This document shows, piece by piece, positions 1-8,555 of a DNA stretch of 49,250 bases; within the stretch, counting starts at the first letter, position 1; every line of letters starts with the position of its first letter. The translations under genes and the position numbers were made by a program. The notes under the pieces were generated by a model. That model was not told the origin of the DNA. It searched no databases and saw nothing but the letters and a program-made list of their open reading frames with translations. Origin of the DNA: Gammaproteobacteria bacterium. GTDB taxonomy: Bacteria > Pseudomonadota > Gammaproteobacteria > Pseudomonadales > PIVM01. The stretch covers positions 1 to 49,250 of the forward strand of contig PIVM01000028.1 in NCBI GenBank assembly GCA_003353945.1, read 5' to 3'.

Positions 1-2
1 TA

Positions 3-624
3 CTCGATCGTCTGCCGAGGTCGTTATGGCCTCAATTTATTCGAGGTGACAGTGACTGGGGTGTAGAGGATGTTATGACCTCGGCAGAGCAAAAAGGGCT
101 CGATTATTTATTCAAGATTTGCAAGTCAAAATACGTAAAACAGCTTATACATAAGCACCATTGTCGAGATGACTGGACCTACGTTGTCGATGGTTGGGAA
201 GCAAAAGATGATTATTTGAAACTGGCGGCATGGCGTAAAAGCCGAAGAGTCATCATCATACGTCGACGTTTGCCAAAGGATACAGCGCTAGCTCTTGAGC
301 ATACAAAAGCGGGGCAGGAGTCATTTGGTTTTTTGGACGATGCCGAGGATGTTCGAGCATTTGAGTATGCCGTTGTTGCTCAGCTCAGTCGGCCGTTTAA
401 CCGAGACTGGCAGAAAGAAGACCATGACGATTACAAGCACCCATGCTCAAGCTGAATTGATTCAAGAAACGTTTCAGCGTATTCAACACTTTTTTAACCG
501 TCTAAAAACAATTGCGACGCAGTTGAGCGATGCTGAACGTTAGTGCCGAATTTTGAGTGAGGCTATGAAGAAATATTTGGGAGAAACGCTGCTCAAACCG
601 CCGAATGGCCATCTAAATTTCTGA
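3..624 (+). pseudogene. IS1380-family transposase remnant, frameshifted and internally deleted
   Basis: The reading frame is already open at the left edge of the window. It encodes the RGDSDWG segment (about nt 42-62), which matches the second catalytic Asp block of IS1380-family DDE transposases, followed by a family-like stretch ending in RAFEYAVVAQLS. After about nt 380-395 the similarity continues one frame over (GRLTETGRKKTMTITSTHAQ). It then runs to an in-frame TAG at 541-543, where the family usually has Trp, and goes on as RILSEAMKKYLGE to a TGA at 622-624. The middle third, which should carry the catalytic Glu region, is missing. The copy is therefore an inactive relic with an internal deletion, a frame change and a nonsense codon. 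Family assignment is from remembered motifs; the 5' part lies outside the window. Confidence 0.75.
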
Positions 625-926
625 AAAAGTAAGGGCGTTGAGAATGAAAGGTTGTCCCAAGATTGGGGAGAATTTGGGTTTGGTTTCACCAACAGTAGGC
701 GCCTTAAGCGAGGTGTATCAAGGGGTGCTGGGCCTGTCTTACAAAACGATTTGGATATTGCAGGGTTATGTGGTGATTGATGCAACGCAGGAGCGGTAAT
801 GTTTTTACGGCACTAAAGTAGGGAATAAATCGATAATAAAGGAAGACGCCAGAAACAAACGGGTTTAGCAATGAGGCGCGTGATAAACCATAATTAGAGG
901 ATTTGTGTGTTGCTGGGCGTTGCTTT
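625..926. other. Intergenic stretch after the transposase relic
   Basis: No convincing gene. One short open frame (644-799, 51 codons, no clear Shine-Dalgarno) is probably chance or part of the decayed insertion. I could not identify insertion-sequence terminal repeats by eye. Confidence 0.4.
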
Positions 927-970
927 CAGGTCTTGTCTTTTGCCGTCAATTGGGCAAAAAACAAGACCTG
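927..970 (-). terminator. Stem-loop downstream of the DUF1302 gene
   Basis: CAGGTCTTGT at 927-936 pairs perfectly with ACAAGACCTG at 961-970. An inner TTTTGCC/GGCAAAA pair extends the stem. It lies 20 bp past the stop of the minus-strand DUF1302 gene. A run of T is lacking outside the stem, so it could be a terminator or a 3'-end stabilising hairpin. Confidence 0.55.
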
Positions 971-989
971 AGTTCAGACTGATAGGAGA

Positions 990-3449
990 TTAGAAACCGT
1001 ATTTGTAACTGATCGAGATATTGTCTCGATCGTGAGAGAGCGTCTGGAAGATATCGTCCTTTTCACCAAAGTTCGCGCCAACTGCAACAGTTGCTTCCAT
1101 AGACTCCATAAATTTGGCTGTTGTGCCAAGGGCTATGGTTCCCTGATGGTTCATATAACCGGTATAGACCATAGCACCATCAACACCATAATTTGAGAAA
1201 ACAAAAGCACCCAGATCAACACCTTGCCATACGCTACGCCATTCCATATTGAAGAAGACGCCAACTCCAGTACCGTTAACAGTGTTTTGCACTGCCAGTC
1301 GTTCGGAGTTGGACATATCCATGAAATTAAAGTTTTTGCGACCCGGAATATGCCAGACGACAGCTTCTGCGACCAGAGTGGCGAAATCCCACATAAATGT
1401 TGGTTCAAAAACCATAAGAGTGTTGAGGTGCATATGCCAGACTTCGTTACGATCCGGTGTGCGCGCTACATTGCCGCGCATGATAGGAGCGTTTTCTCGG
1501 TAAGTGATTTCGGCTGCAACATTGGCGACACCTAAAACCGTGCTGTAAGTCATTCCCCATGTGCGAACATTATCAAAGTACTTAACCCGATAATCCATGG
1601 AACGGACGTAAGTGTCTAGCGTTATGCCATACATTGACAACATGAGATTTTCAATTCCACCCTGTACCCCGGCTTTGCAGTGTCTGCATGGGTTATTTGG
1701 TGACCCAGGAGAGGCTAGGTTTACCGGAGGGAGGCGGACCATGTCGATTTCTCCCATGCCATCCAGGATCTCTGAAATTGTGCCGCCGCCGGTCGCTTTG
1801 GGTACTCCGCCAAGAAATTTCAATAATATGACGAGCTGTTCCGTAGAAAGGTTGGCACCCAAATCTTTTGGGCCTGTGTATATGGGGTTTTCCGGCACAA
1901 AACCCGCTTCAGCATCAATGACCCCCAGATTTAAAAAGTTCAAGTCGGCCGTAGCTTGTTCCGAATCTGGAGAAATTGCATAAAGAAGATTGGCATAGTA
2001 CTCTTCATCATCCCAGCAGTCGTTATCCTTAGGAGTAGTTGGGTCATTGCCAGCGTACGGGGTGTCATCTGGTCCAACCGTATTGCAGTAATCAGTACCC
2101 CTGCGATCAGCCATAGCCGCCATACCGAATATGTTGATAAGCGGTGCAAGCTCATCAGCAACATCAAGAGGAATGATAAAGTTAGGATTTTTTTCGTGAT
2201 AATTTACAAAATAAAGGCCCAGTTCATCGCCGCTATCCAACACATAGTTCAAGGCAAAACCAAATTGACCCTGGTCATCTGGTTCGGGGTAATCGAATTC
2301 ATGCATTACCAGAATATTGCATTGATCTTCTTCTTCTGTAATACAGGCCGAGCCAGGGATAAGATCTATAACCGCTTGGTTTTGTTGGTTATAGTCAAGA
2401 ATGCAAGGGACAAGATTACCGTCATCATCATGTGTGGTTTCGTTTAGACCGGTTTTTTCGTTGAACTGACAGCCAACTCTCCTCCCATCGACTACTCTGT
2501 AATCTACATTTTTATTAAAAACGTTCTTTTCCTCACCGGTAATAAACATAAATGTGCCTGAGCCATCGCCCAGACCGTCAAACATGCTGTTATAACTGCC
2601 TGCCGGATCCATGAGAGATGGTTGCCACTCGTATTGATAAAAGGCTTGTAAGGTCAGTGTGTCTGTTAGGTCAAATTGAGCCAATAATGCACCGTTAGGC
2701 AGGAATAGCTCCTTGATTTCTAGTCCTGGCATGCTGCGGATCTGTGCATCAACATGATTCATCGCCATATTTAATCCGCCGCCGGAGAGCATGGATTCCC
2801 CCCAGCTGATCACCTGACGCCCCAATCTCAGATCAAGGGTGCGGTCACCGATTGGGAAGGAACCGTAAACAAAGGTGTCGAGTAATTTTGCATCGCCCTT
2901 CATATAATTCTTGGCATCGGGTACATGTTTTCCAATGGGGGCGTTATTGCCGGCGTTATCACCAAAGCGCGGGTTGCCGTTAAAGGAATGGTAGTTATCG
3001 TCCGACATATCGGTTTTGTTGTTATCGTAGATGGCGTCATACCAGACTTTACCGCGTACAAAAATACCAAAATTGCCGACATTCATGTCCATCTCAGTCA
3101 GCATGCTAAGACGATGAGCGGTCATGGCTTTATTGTCGAAGCTGTTATTGCCATCATTGCTATTCAGAATAAAGGCGTTATCAATAACGGTCACCAAATT
3201 GTCCAGATTGCGATCACCCGCAAGACCGCTGGATGCTTCGCTTATATTGGAGTCGCGGGGCTCAATCCTCCACTGGGCGCCGTAAGTGATGGTGCTGTCG
3301 ACATTCAGAGTAAACTCTTCTGATTCGAAGGAAGCGGCGTTGAGCTGGGGGCTGCTGCCCACTGACATGGCTAGAACGAAGGTTGACAGTGTCAACTTGA
3401 GAGAGAAACGACGATTAGTATCGATCGGCAAATGAGATTTTTTTTGCAT
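990..3449 (-). CDS. DUF1302 family outer-membrane protein
   Basis: Predicted 819-residue exported protein of the DUF1302 family, whose members are outer-membrane proteins often found near hydrophobic-compound metabolism or lipid-transport genes. The start at 3449 has AGGGTG about 8 nt upstream; a longer open frame to 3596 lacks support. Residues about 15-40 form a signal peptide ending near LNAA. The family-typical segment LGRQVISWGESMLSGG is followed by a region rich in alternating hydrophobic strands, and the protein ends in YKYGF, an aromatic C-terminus typical of beta-barrels. It is longer than many family members and carries eight Cys in loop-like insertions, including a CxxC (CRHC). The usual DUF1329 partner is not adjacent. 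Family confident, substrate unknown. Confidence 0.85.
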   Translation of the reverse strand: MQKKSHLPIDTNRRFSLKLTLSTFVLAMSVGSSPQLNAASFESEEFTLNVDSTITYGAQWRIEPRDSNISEASSGLAGDRNLDNLVTVIDNAFILNSNDGNNSFDNKAMTAHRLSMLTEMDMNVGNFGIFVRGKVWYDAIYDNNKTDMSDDNYHSFNGNPRFGDNAGNNAPIGKHVPDAKNYMKGDAKLLDTFVYGSFPIGDRTLDLRLGRQVISWGESMLSGGGLNMAMNHVDAQIRSMPGLEIKELFLPNGALLAQFDLTDTLTLQAFYQYEWQPSLMDPAGSYNSMFDGLGDGSGTFMFITGEEKNVFNKNVDYRVVDGRRVGCQFNEKTGLNETTHDDDGNLVPCILDYNQQNQAVIDLIPGSACITEEEDQCNILVMHEFDYPEPDDQGQFGFALNYVLDSGDELGLYFVNYHEKNPNFIIPLDVADELAPLINIFGMAAMADRRGTDYCNTVGPDDTPYAGNDPTTPKDNDCWDDEEYYANLLYAISPDSEQATADLNFLNLGVIDAEAGFVPENPIYTGPKDLGANLSTEQLVILLKFLGGVPKATGGGTISEILDGMGEIDMVRLPPVNLASPGSPNNPCRHCKAGVQGGIENLMLSMYGITLDTYVRSMDYRVKYFDNVRTWGMTYSTVLGVANVAAEITYRENAPIMRGNVARTPDRNEVWHMHLNTLMVFEPTFMWDFATLVAEAVVWHIPGRKNFNFMDMSNSERLAVQNTVNGTGVGVFFNMEWRSVWQGVDLGAFVFSNYGVDGAMVYTGYMNHQGTIALGTTAKFMESMEATVAVGANFGEKDDIFQTLSHDRDNISISYKYGF

Positions 3450-4038
3450 GATTAGCACCCTGACTGCTTCACTATTGTTCTTGTTTAGTTTGGGGCTGAT
3501 GGCTCTGGAAGATTGTCGGAGCGTTGTTAAGCGTTTGTTGTTGATTGCTCCGTGCAATACAGCGTTAGACTTATCAGCCTTAGTTACCAACTCCATATCA
3601 TATTGATTTATGGCGATATTTATTGTATCAGTCGTGTTCCCGGCGTAATGGCTACATACTCCCTAGTTCATGCTCGGGTTATTATTCATTTGGTCGTGTT
3701 TTGTTACGTAATGCTGTTAACGCCCGTTTTATTATTTTATCTATTCTTAGCACAAGCAGTTATTAATAATAAATACGGCTAAGAAACTACACTTTTCAGA
3801 TACTTCTAACAATCTTGACATGAGTCCAGCAGGGTGTCTACCCCTAGTAATAATAAAATGCATAATTTTTAGCTGATGTCGTTTGTGATGGGTATGTCAT
3901 ATCAACCTGAATTCATCCTAGCCGGTCACTTTATACGGCATCTCGTTGAAAGCTAAGTTGTTTTCAAGGTTTGTGCTTAGATGTAAAAGAGTGGGGCTTT
4001 GTGTTTTGTGGCGTGTTGTTCTGTGGAGTGTAGGTTAA
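3450..4038. other. Intergenic region upstream of the DUF1302 gene
   Basis: About 590 bp between two minus-strand genes. It must hold the DUF1302 promoter and the 3' end of the FHA transcript. Open frames here (for example 3552-3782 on the plus strand) overlap the likely leader and have no ribosome-binding site or family resemblance. No clear promoter or repeat was recognised. Confidence 0.4.
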
Positions 4039-4938
4039 TCACAGTTTATTCTGGAGCAGAAAATAAGCGATTGATAAGCATGCGGCCAAAGTCACTGCAA
4101 AGTAAAGCCACCAATGGTGCTTGGTTTGCATCTGTTTGTGTAGCCGTTGGAGTTTTATTTCCTCTTCCGGACGATTTCCGACAGAGGTGGGTTTTGTTTT
4201 CCATTGCTTTTCTGCTGTGCTAGCGCTGGGGCTGGGATTGGCAGCAATAACAGTATCATCCAAAGAAATTGCATTTCGAACGATGGTTTTATTCATATCA
4301 ACGTCTGGTGGAGGTCCCTGAACCTTAAAGATCAGAACATCAAAACGAACCTGATCGCCTGTTTTGACTTTTGATTGTTTTACTTTTCTGTCATTAACAT
4401 AGGTGCCGTTTGATGAGCCAAGATCGTGTATCTCGAGTTGATTATCCACAATCTTGAATTCTGCGTGCCTGCGTGACAAGTGGGTGCCAGGGATCGTAAT
4501 GTCACAGCTGGCATCTCTGCCCAATACGGTATCGTCACGGATCTCAAACTGTTGTCCTGCCAGCCAGTCGCCAATTGCTATTAGCTGCCAGCTTTTTTTG
4601 GATTGAGTGGTTTTCTGGGTGGTGGGAATCTGTTCATCGTCTTGCAGAACCTGCTTTGGATCGATGATTTCCAGTTCGATATCGGCTAGGCGAATAACAT
4701 CTCCGTGCTTAAGTGGACCATATTGACCAACCGGTAGATCGTTTACAAAGATGGATTTGCCTTCGCTTCGATCACTAAGCGATAACTGGTCATTTTTCGA
4801 TAGCAATTCGATATGAACGCCCGCGATTTTATTAGAGGGAATAATAAAATCGCAGCTCGAATTGCGCCCGATGGTGGTGCTGGATTTAACCAACCACATA
4901 CTGGTGTCGGGTTTGGAACGCTGTTGTAGTTTTAGCAT
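4039..4938 (-). CDS. Dual FHA-domain, tail-anchored membrane protein
   Basis: 299 residues with two FHA domains, which bind phosphothreonine peptides. FHA1 (about 18-92) keeps GR and His but has IAGVH where SxxH is expected and lacks the NG turn, so it looks degenerate. FHA2 (about 135-206) is complete: GRDASCDI, LSRRH and SSNGTYVND. A linker at 210-270 contains NKTIV (216-220) and DDTVI (227-231), possible Thr phosphorylation sites. One membrane helix at about 275-295 leaves a very short tail, so the FHA domains should face the cytoplasm. It is transcribed divergently from the Ser/Thr kinase 107 bp away, suggesting it is a substrate or reader of that kinase. That link is inference from context. 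Confidence 0.85.
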   Translation of the reverse strand: MLKLQQRSKPDTSMWLVKSSTTIGRNSSCDFIIPSNKIAGVHIELLSKNDQLSLSDRSEGKSIFVNDLPVGQYGPLKHGDVIRLADIELEIIDPKQVLQDDEQIPTTQKTTQSKKSWQLIAIGDWLAGQQFEIRDDTVLGRDASCDITIPGTHLSRRHAEFKIVDNQLEIHDLGSSNGTYVNDRKVKQSKVKTGDQVRFDVLIFKVQGPPPDVDMNKTIVRNAISLDDTVIAANPSPSASTAEKQWKTKPTSVGNRPEEEIKLQRLHKQMQTKHHWWLYFAVTLAACLSIAYFLLQNKL

Positions 4939-5054
4939 ATGTCCGTAAGTTAGCGCTTCAGTGAATCTCGTCTAAGCTAATATCAGATGCAGCCCCATAG
5001 AAGTATAGGCAAGATTCCAAATTATGCAGATTTTTCAGCAAGATATTGATAAAA

Positions 5055-6824
5055 ATGGAAGCAAAAGCGATTAGTGAAATTGGACAGTTAATAGAACTGC
5101 CTGGTTATCGCGTTGACGGAGTACTTGGTGATGGTGGTATGGCGAGAGTCTATCGCGGCACTCAGCTTTCCTTGAAGCGAACAGTCGCGATCAAGGTGCT
5201 TAATCACAAATTGGCAGATGATGTTTCTATCAGAAGCCGATTCGAGCAGGAATCGTTGATCATAGCCCGCCTCAACCATCCCAATATAATCCATGTGATT
5301 GACCAAGGTATTACCGACGCTGGAATGCCGTATTTTGTCATGCAATACGTGAAGAGTATTGGTCTGGATAAAATCATGAGTCAAGGGGGGGTCAGTGTTA
5401 ACCGGGCGCTGGATGTTTTTATACAAATTACCAAAGCGCTGGCTTATGCACATAAGAACGGTGTGGTGCACCGTGATATCAAACCAGCAAATATCCTGGT
5501 TGATTATGAAGGTAATGTGCTGGTGTTGGATTTTGGTATTGCACATTTTTACGGTGAAGACACTGCGGTTCACAATACCGGGAAAGGCGACGTAATGGGT
5601 ACTTATGCCTATATGTCACCTGAGCAACTGGCGTCCGCTGATAGCGCAGATTTGCGCAGTGATTTGTTTTCACTCGGTGTGATTATGTATCAGCATTTTG
5701 CCGGGCAATTGCCAACAGGGCGGTTTGTTGAGCCTGGCGAGTTGAACAATAACGTATCAGTGGGTTTGAATAAAATCATATTGCAGTGTTTAGAGAGTGA
5801 CCCGAACAAAAGACCAAGCTCTGCTGATGAATTAAAGAACCAGTTGTTATTGGTGCTGAGGGGCGGTCATATTAAATCAGAGCAGCGCGAAAGGGCTGTG
5901 CAAGGTGTTAAAAAGGGTTTTCAGTTACTGGATATTATTAAAGAGGACCGGTACGGTGCGGTCTATCTCGTGGAAGAGAGTTCCAAGCAGCAGCTTTTGG
6001 TACTGAAAAAGAAAATACGACGGACGCAAGGATATTTGGAAGCCAAACAGCTGGCCAATATTCAGCATCCTAACCTGATTAATATACTGGGTACGTCCTG
6101 CAACGACCGTATGTTTATTTTGGTTATGGAATACTTAGATGGTGGCTCTTTAGCTGATCGAATGACTCAGGCATTTGATCTGGATTCATTTTTTCCTGTC
6201 GCGATTCAAATTGCCGATGCGTTGGCCCGTGTGCAGGAGTTTAATATTGTACATGGCAACCTACGACCCACGAACATACTTTTTAATAGTTCAGGCCTGG
6301 TGAAAGTGACTGATTTTGGTCTTGAAGAACACTACAATAATCAGAAAATGAGTAACTGGTATGCTGTCGATGGGGAGTCGGCAGGAGTACTTTCAGATAT
6401 CTATTCGGTGGGTGTGATTTATTTTCAGATGCTGATCGGTCAACTCCCGCAGCGAAAACACCTGCGTCTTGTGGCAGACAGTCATTTCGAAACAATGGTT
6501 GATGAATTACAGAATTTGATCAAAAGCATGTTATCGCTGGATATTAATAAGCGGCCACAGTATTTCAGAGAGGTGGCTGATAGCTTGCGTACTATTTGTG
6601 GCGATCAGGAAACAGTGTTAGTCAAACGAAAATCTCTTCAGCAGGTGGCCAAGCAGCCAGAAGACAAAATACAATTTGAAAAGCCGCCACCAAAATCCCA
6701 CGCAGTTCCCTTGTTCCTGTTATTATTGCTACTTGTGCTGTTTTTTACTTTGCAAGGTTATTTTTTGGCTACAGGAAGTTTGCAGGAGTTACTTGGACAG
6801 TTGATTGAACAAATCTTGAATTAG
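5055..6824 (+). CDS. Ser/Thr protein kinase with tandem kinase and pseudokinase domains, C-terminal membrane anchor
   Basis: 589 residues from ATG 5055 (a TTG at 5046 is possible; neither has a strong Shine-Dalgarno). Numbering here is from the TTG. Domain 1 (about 20-272) is a complete Hanks-type kinase: glycine loop LGDGGMARV, Lys50 in VAIK, HRDIKPAN at 142-149, DFG at 162-164, and SPEQ. Domain 2 (about 290-517) has the kinase fold signature but no glycine loop, and HGNLRPTN (403-410) replaces HRD, so the catalytic Asp is absent although DFG (423-425) remains. It is therefore a likely pseudokinase. A membrane helix at about 554-577 is followed by a short tail, leaving both kinase domains cytoplasmic. 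There are no PASTA or other sensor domains outside. The divergent neighbour is a dual FHA protein; no phosphatase gene is nearby. Confidence 0.9.
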   Translation: MEAKAISEIGQLIELPGYRVDGVLGDGGMARVYRGTQLSLKRTVAIKVLNHKLADDVSIRSRFEQESLIIARLNHPNIIHVIDQGITDAGMPYFVMQYVKSIGLDKIMSQGGVSVNRALDVFIQITKALAYAHKNGVVHRDIKPANILVDYEGNVLVLDFGIAHFYGEDTAVHNTGKGDVMGTYAYMSPEQLASADSADLRSDLFSLGVIMYQHFAGQLPTGRFVEPGELNNNVSVGLNKIILQCLESDPNKRPSSADELKNQLLLVLRGGHIKSEQRERAVQGVKKGFQLLDIIKEDRYGAVYLVEESSKQQLLVLKKKIRRTQGYLEAKQLANIQHPNLINILGTSCNDRMFILVMEYLDGGSLADRMTQAFDLDSFFPVAIQIADALARVQEFNIVHGNLRPTNILFNSSGLVKVTDFGLEEHYNNQKMSNWYAVDGESAGVLSDIYSVGVIYFQMLIGQLPQRKHLRLVADSHFETMVDELQNLIKSMLSLDINKRPQYFREVADSLRTICGDQETVLVKRKSLQQVAKQPEDKIQFEKPPPKSHAVPLFLLLLLLVLFFTLQGYFLATGSLQELLGQLIEQILN

Positions 6825-6950
6825 CGTTTATTCCTGCGGATTTAGAATCGTTGCAAATTTCAGTCAGTTGACAAAAGAAAATTCCGCCACGTTATTGCAC
6901 AAAAACCATCCGCTAAAATACCGCTAAATGCAGAGTAATGGGATTTAACT

Positions 6951-7538
6951 ATGATGGGTGTATTGGTTTTAGCTGCTGGCCGTTCGACTCGTTTTGGCTC
7001 TGATAAACGTCGCTTAGTTTTACCTAATAGACAGTTGATGGTGGATCATACCGTGTCCATTTACCGTCAGTTAACGACAAGCTGTGTGGTAGTCGTTGAT
7101 GATATCGAATGGCAATCACACTTTTCTTCACAGCGGGTGCACAGTATTGTCTGCGATGATGCGCAGCAGGGTATGGCGCGTAGTTTGGTTTGCGGAGTGA
7201 AGGAAGCACATCGTCAAAAATGGTCAGCCTGTTTGATCGCATTGGCGGACATGCCATTCTTGCAGGTTGATAGTGTGAGAGAAGTCCTTGCGGCAATGCA
7301 AAAACACGCTATCGTGGTGCCGATGTACAATCAGCGGCGAGGACATCCGGTTGGTTTTCACTCTTCTTATTTTGAGGAGTTGATGGCATTGTCGGGTGAT
7401 CAGGGGGCTAGATCGATTATTAATCATCACAGTGATGACTGTTGTTTTTTGGAGTTGAATGATCAAGGAATTTTACTTGATATTGATTCATCGGAAGATT
7501 GGTTGGGTTTAAGAGCTCACTTTCCAACAAATAGTTAG
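6951..7538 (+). CDS. MocA-like NTP transferase (molybdenum cofactor cytidylyl/guanylyltransferase family)
   Basis: 195 residues with the hallmarks of the MobA/MocA nucleotidyltransferase family. LAAGRSTRFG (7-16) is the nucleotide-binding loop, GMARSL (74-79) follows, LADMP (98-102) is the metal-binding motif, and RRGHPVGF (129-136) is typical of MocA-type enzymes that cytidylate or guanylate molybdopterin. No xanthine dehydrogenase or XdhC genes are adjacent, so the actual acceptor is unknown. Two consecutive ATG codons (6951, 6954) could start translation, and the upstream purine stretch is weak. It stands between the kinase and a lipoprotein gene, with separate spacing on both sides. Confidence 0.8.
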   Translation: MMGVLVLAAGRSTRFGSDKRRLVLPNRQLMVDHTVSIYRQLTTSCVVVVDDIEWQSHFSSQRVHSIVCDDAQQGMARSLVCGVKEAHRQKWSACLIALADMPFLQVDSVREVLAAMQKHAIVVPMYNQRRGHPVGFHSSYFEELMALSGDQGARSIINHHSDDCCFLELNDQGILLDIDSSEDWLGLRAHFPTNS

Positions 7539-7603
7539 TTTAAGTTTTCCTGTTTGGTCTAGTTATTACTGGCGTTACAATAGCTCATGAAAGAGGATGC
7601 GTG

Positions 7604-8353
7604 ATGAAACACAATCAGATATTTGTTTTTTTGCTGGTTTGCATATCTTTGTTATTTGTCGGTTGCGGTTCTGCGCCGATTAAAGATCCTGACCAGGCTG
7701 AACGTCTGGTCGCTGCAAAATACGCATTGGCAAAGGACTATACATTGGCAAAGCTGGTTGAACGTTGTCAGGGGTTAGCCGTTAATACACGGCGACATGC
7801 TGAGCAGGTGCAGCGGCAATGGCAGGATAATAATTGGCCTTTAGTGGATGCGGCGAATAAAGAGTTTCAGGTACATCTCAAAGACAGTCAACTTAAACAT
7901 GGATCGGAAGCCGGTCAGTTACCCTTCTTGCGATATCTGATGGAACTTGATAATCAGGCCAGAGAGGATCTGTATCGCTTTATGCGTCATGAGGCTTATC
8001 GGGATGATCGCTGTGTGCGGGCTTTAGATAAGTTTCTGTTATCGCAGTGGCAATTATCCGCAGATAAACGGCAGTATGCTTACCTTCAATTTCTCAGAAA
8101 ATATTATGGTAAAAAAATTGCCAGCCCTCATTCAGTTCCCGATATAGAGACTGAGTATTTGGCTCAGCGAGACGTAGGGGGGGAATCGCTGTATCAAGCT
8201 GAAAATATGGCTGAAAAAAGCTTGTGTGATGATTTTGAGATTCTCAACCTTTTGCAACAAGGACCCCGAGAGGTCTACGGTATTTTCTGCAATGACGAAG
8301 AAAATCATTTGATTAAGTGTGAGTGGGGGAATTGCCGCATTTTTCAAGAATAG
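7604..8353 (+). CDS. Putative lipoprotein of unknown function
   Basis: 249 residues. ATG 7604 is preferred over GTG 7601 because AGAGGA ends about 6 nt before it. The N-terminus has a hydrophobic stretch FVFLLVCISLLFVGC with a lipobox ending at Cys, so it is probably a lipid-modified envelope protein. The mature part is charged and helical-looking, with about nine Cys and no family motif I recognise. The residues after Cys (GSAP) do not suggest inner-membrane retention by an Asp+2 signal, so the outer membrane is likely. The 159-bp hairpin element begins 22 bp after its stop. The function is not known. Confidence 0.75.
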   Translation: MKHNQIFVFLLVCISLLFVGCGSAPIKDPDQAERLVAAKYALAKDYTLAKLVERCQGLAVNTRRHAEQVQRQWQDNNWPLVDAANKEFQVHLKDSQLKHGSEAGQLPFLRYLMELDNQAREDLYRFMRHEAYRDDRCVRALDKFLLSQWQLSADKRQYAYLQFLRKYYGKKIASPHSVPDIETEYLAQRDVGGESLYQAENMAEKSLCDDFEILNLLQQGPREVYGIFCNDEENHLIKCEWGNCRIFQE

Positions 8354-8374
8354 TCGTCATCAGACAAACAATAA

Positions 8375-8533
8375 GGGCCGCGGAAAAAATAAATTTTCCA
8401 ATATGGCTTGTTTATTACTCCCTCTTCTTCGTTGCTCCAATAGTTGCGTATGTCCAATATGCGCCTATTGAAGTGCCTCGAAGAGAAAGTAATCTCCTGC
8501 GCCATATTGAAAAATTTATTCTTTCCGAGGCCC
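8375..8533. repeat. 159-bp near-palindromic element (MITE-like long hairpin)
   Basis: The outer 33 nt of the two ends (8375-8407 and 8501-8533) are inverted copies with 30 of 33 matches, starting GGGCCGCGG on the left and ending CCGAGGCCC on the right. Complementarity continues inward with a few mismatches and one-base shifts (TTACTCCCTCTTC against GAAGAGAAAGTAA; CCAATAG against CTATTGAAG; GCGTAT against ATATGC) down to a 5-nt loop centred on 8454. The whole element can fold as one hairpin. TAA flanks both sides (8372-8374 and 8534-8536), a possible 3-bp target duplication. It fills most of the space between the lipoprotein stop and the symporter Shine-Dalgarno. The first 25 nt resemble the hairpin at 33871-33902. 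Confidence 0.8.
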
Positions 8534-8555
8534 TAAGAATCAAAAGGATCAATTT

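Noticed and set aside
644-799. 51-codon open frame after the transposase relic
   Set aside because: No clear ribosome-binding site and no recognisable family; the position suggests leftover insertion or chance.
3552-3782. 76-codon plus-strand frame in the region upstream of the DUF1302 gene
   Set aside because: Poor ribosome-binding site, overlaps the DUF1302 leader, and its hydrophobic stretch looks like AT-rich chance coding.
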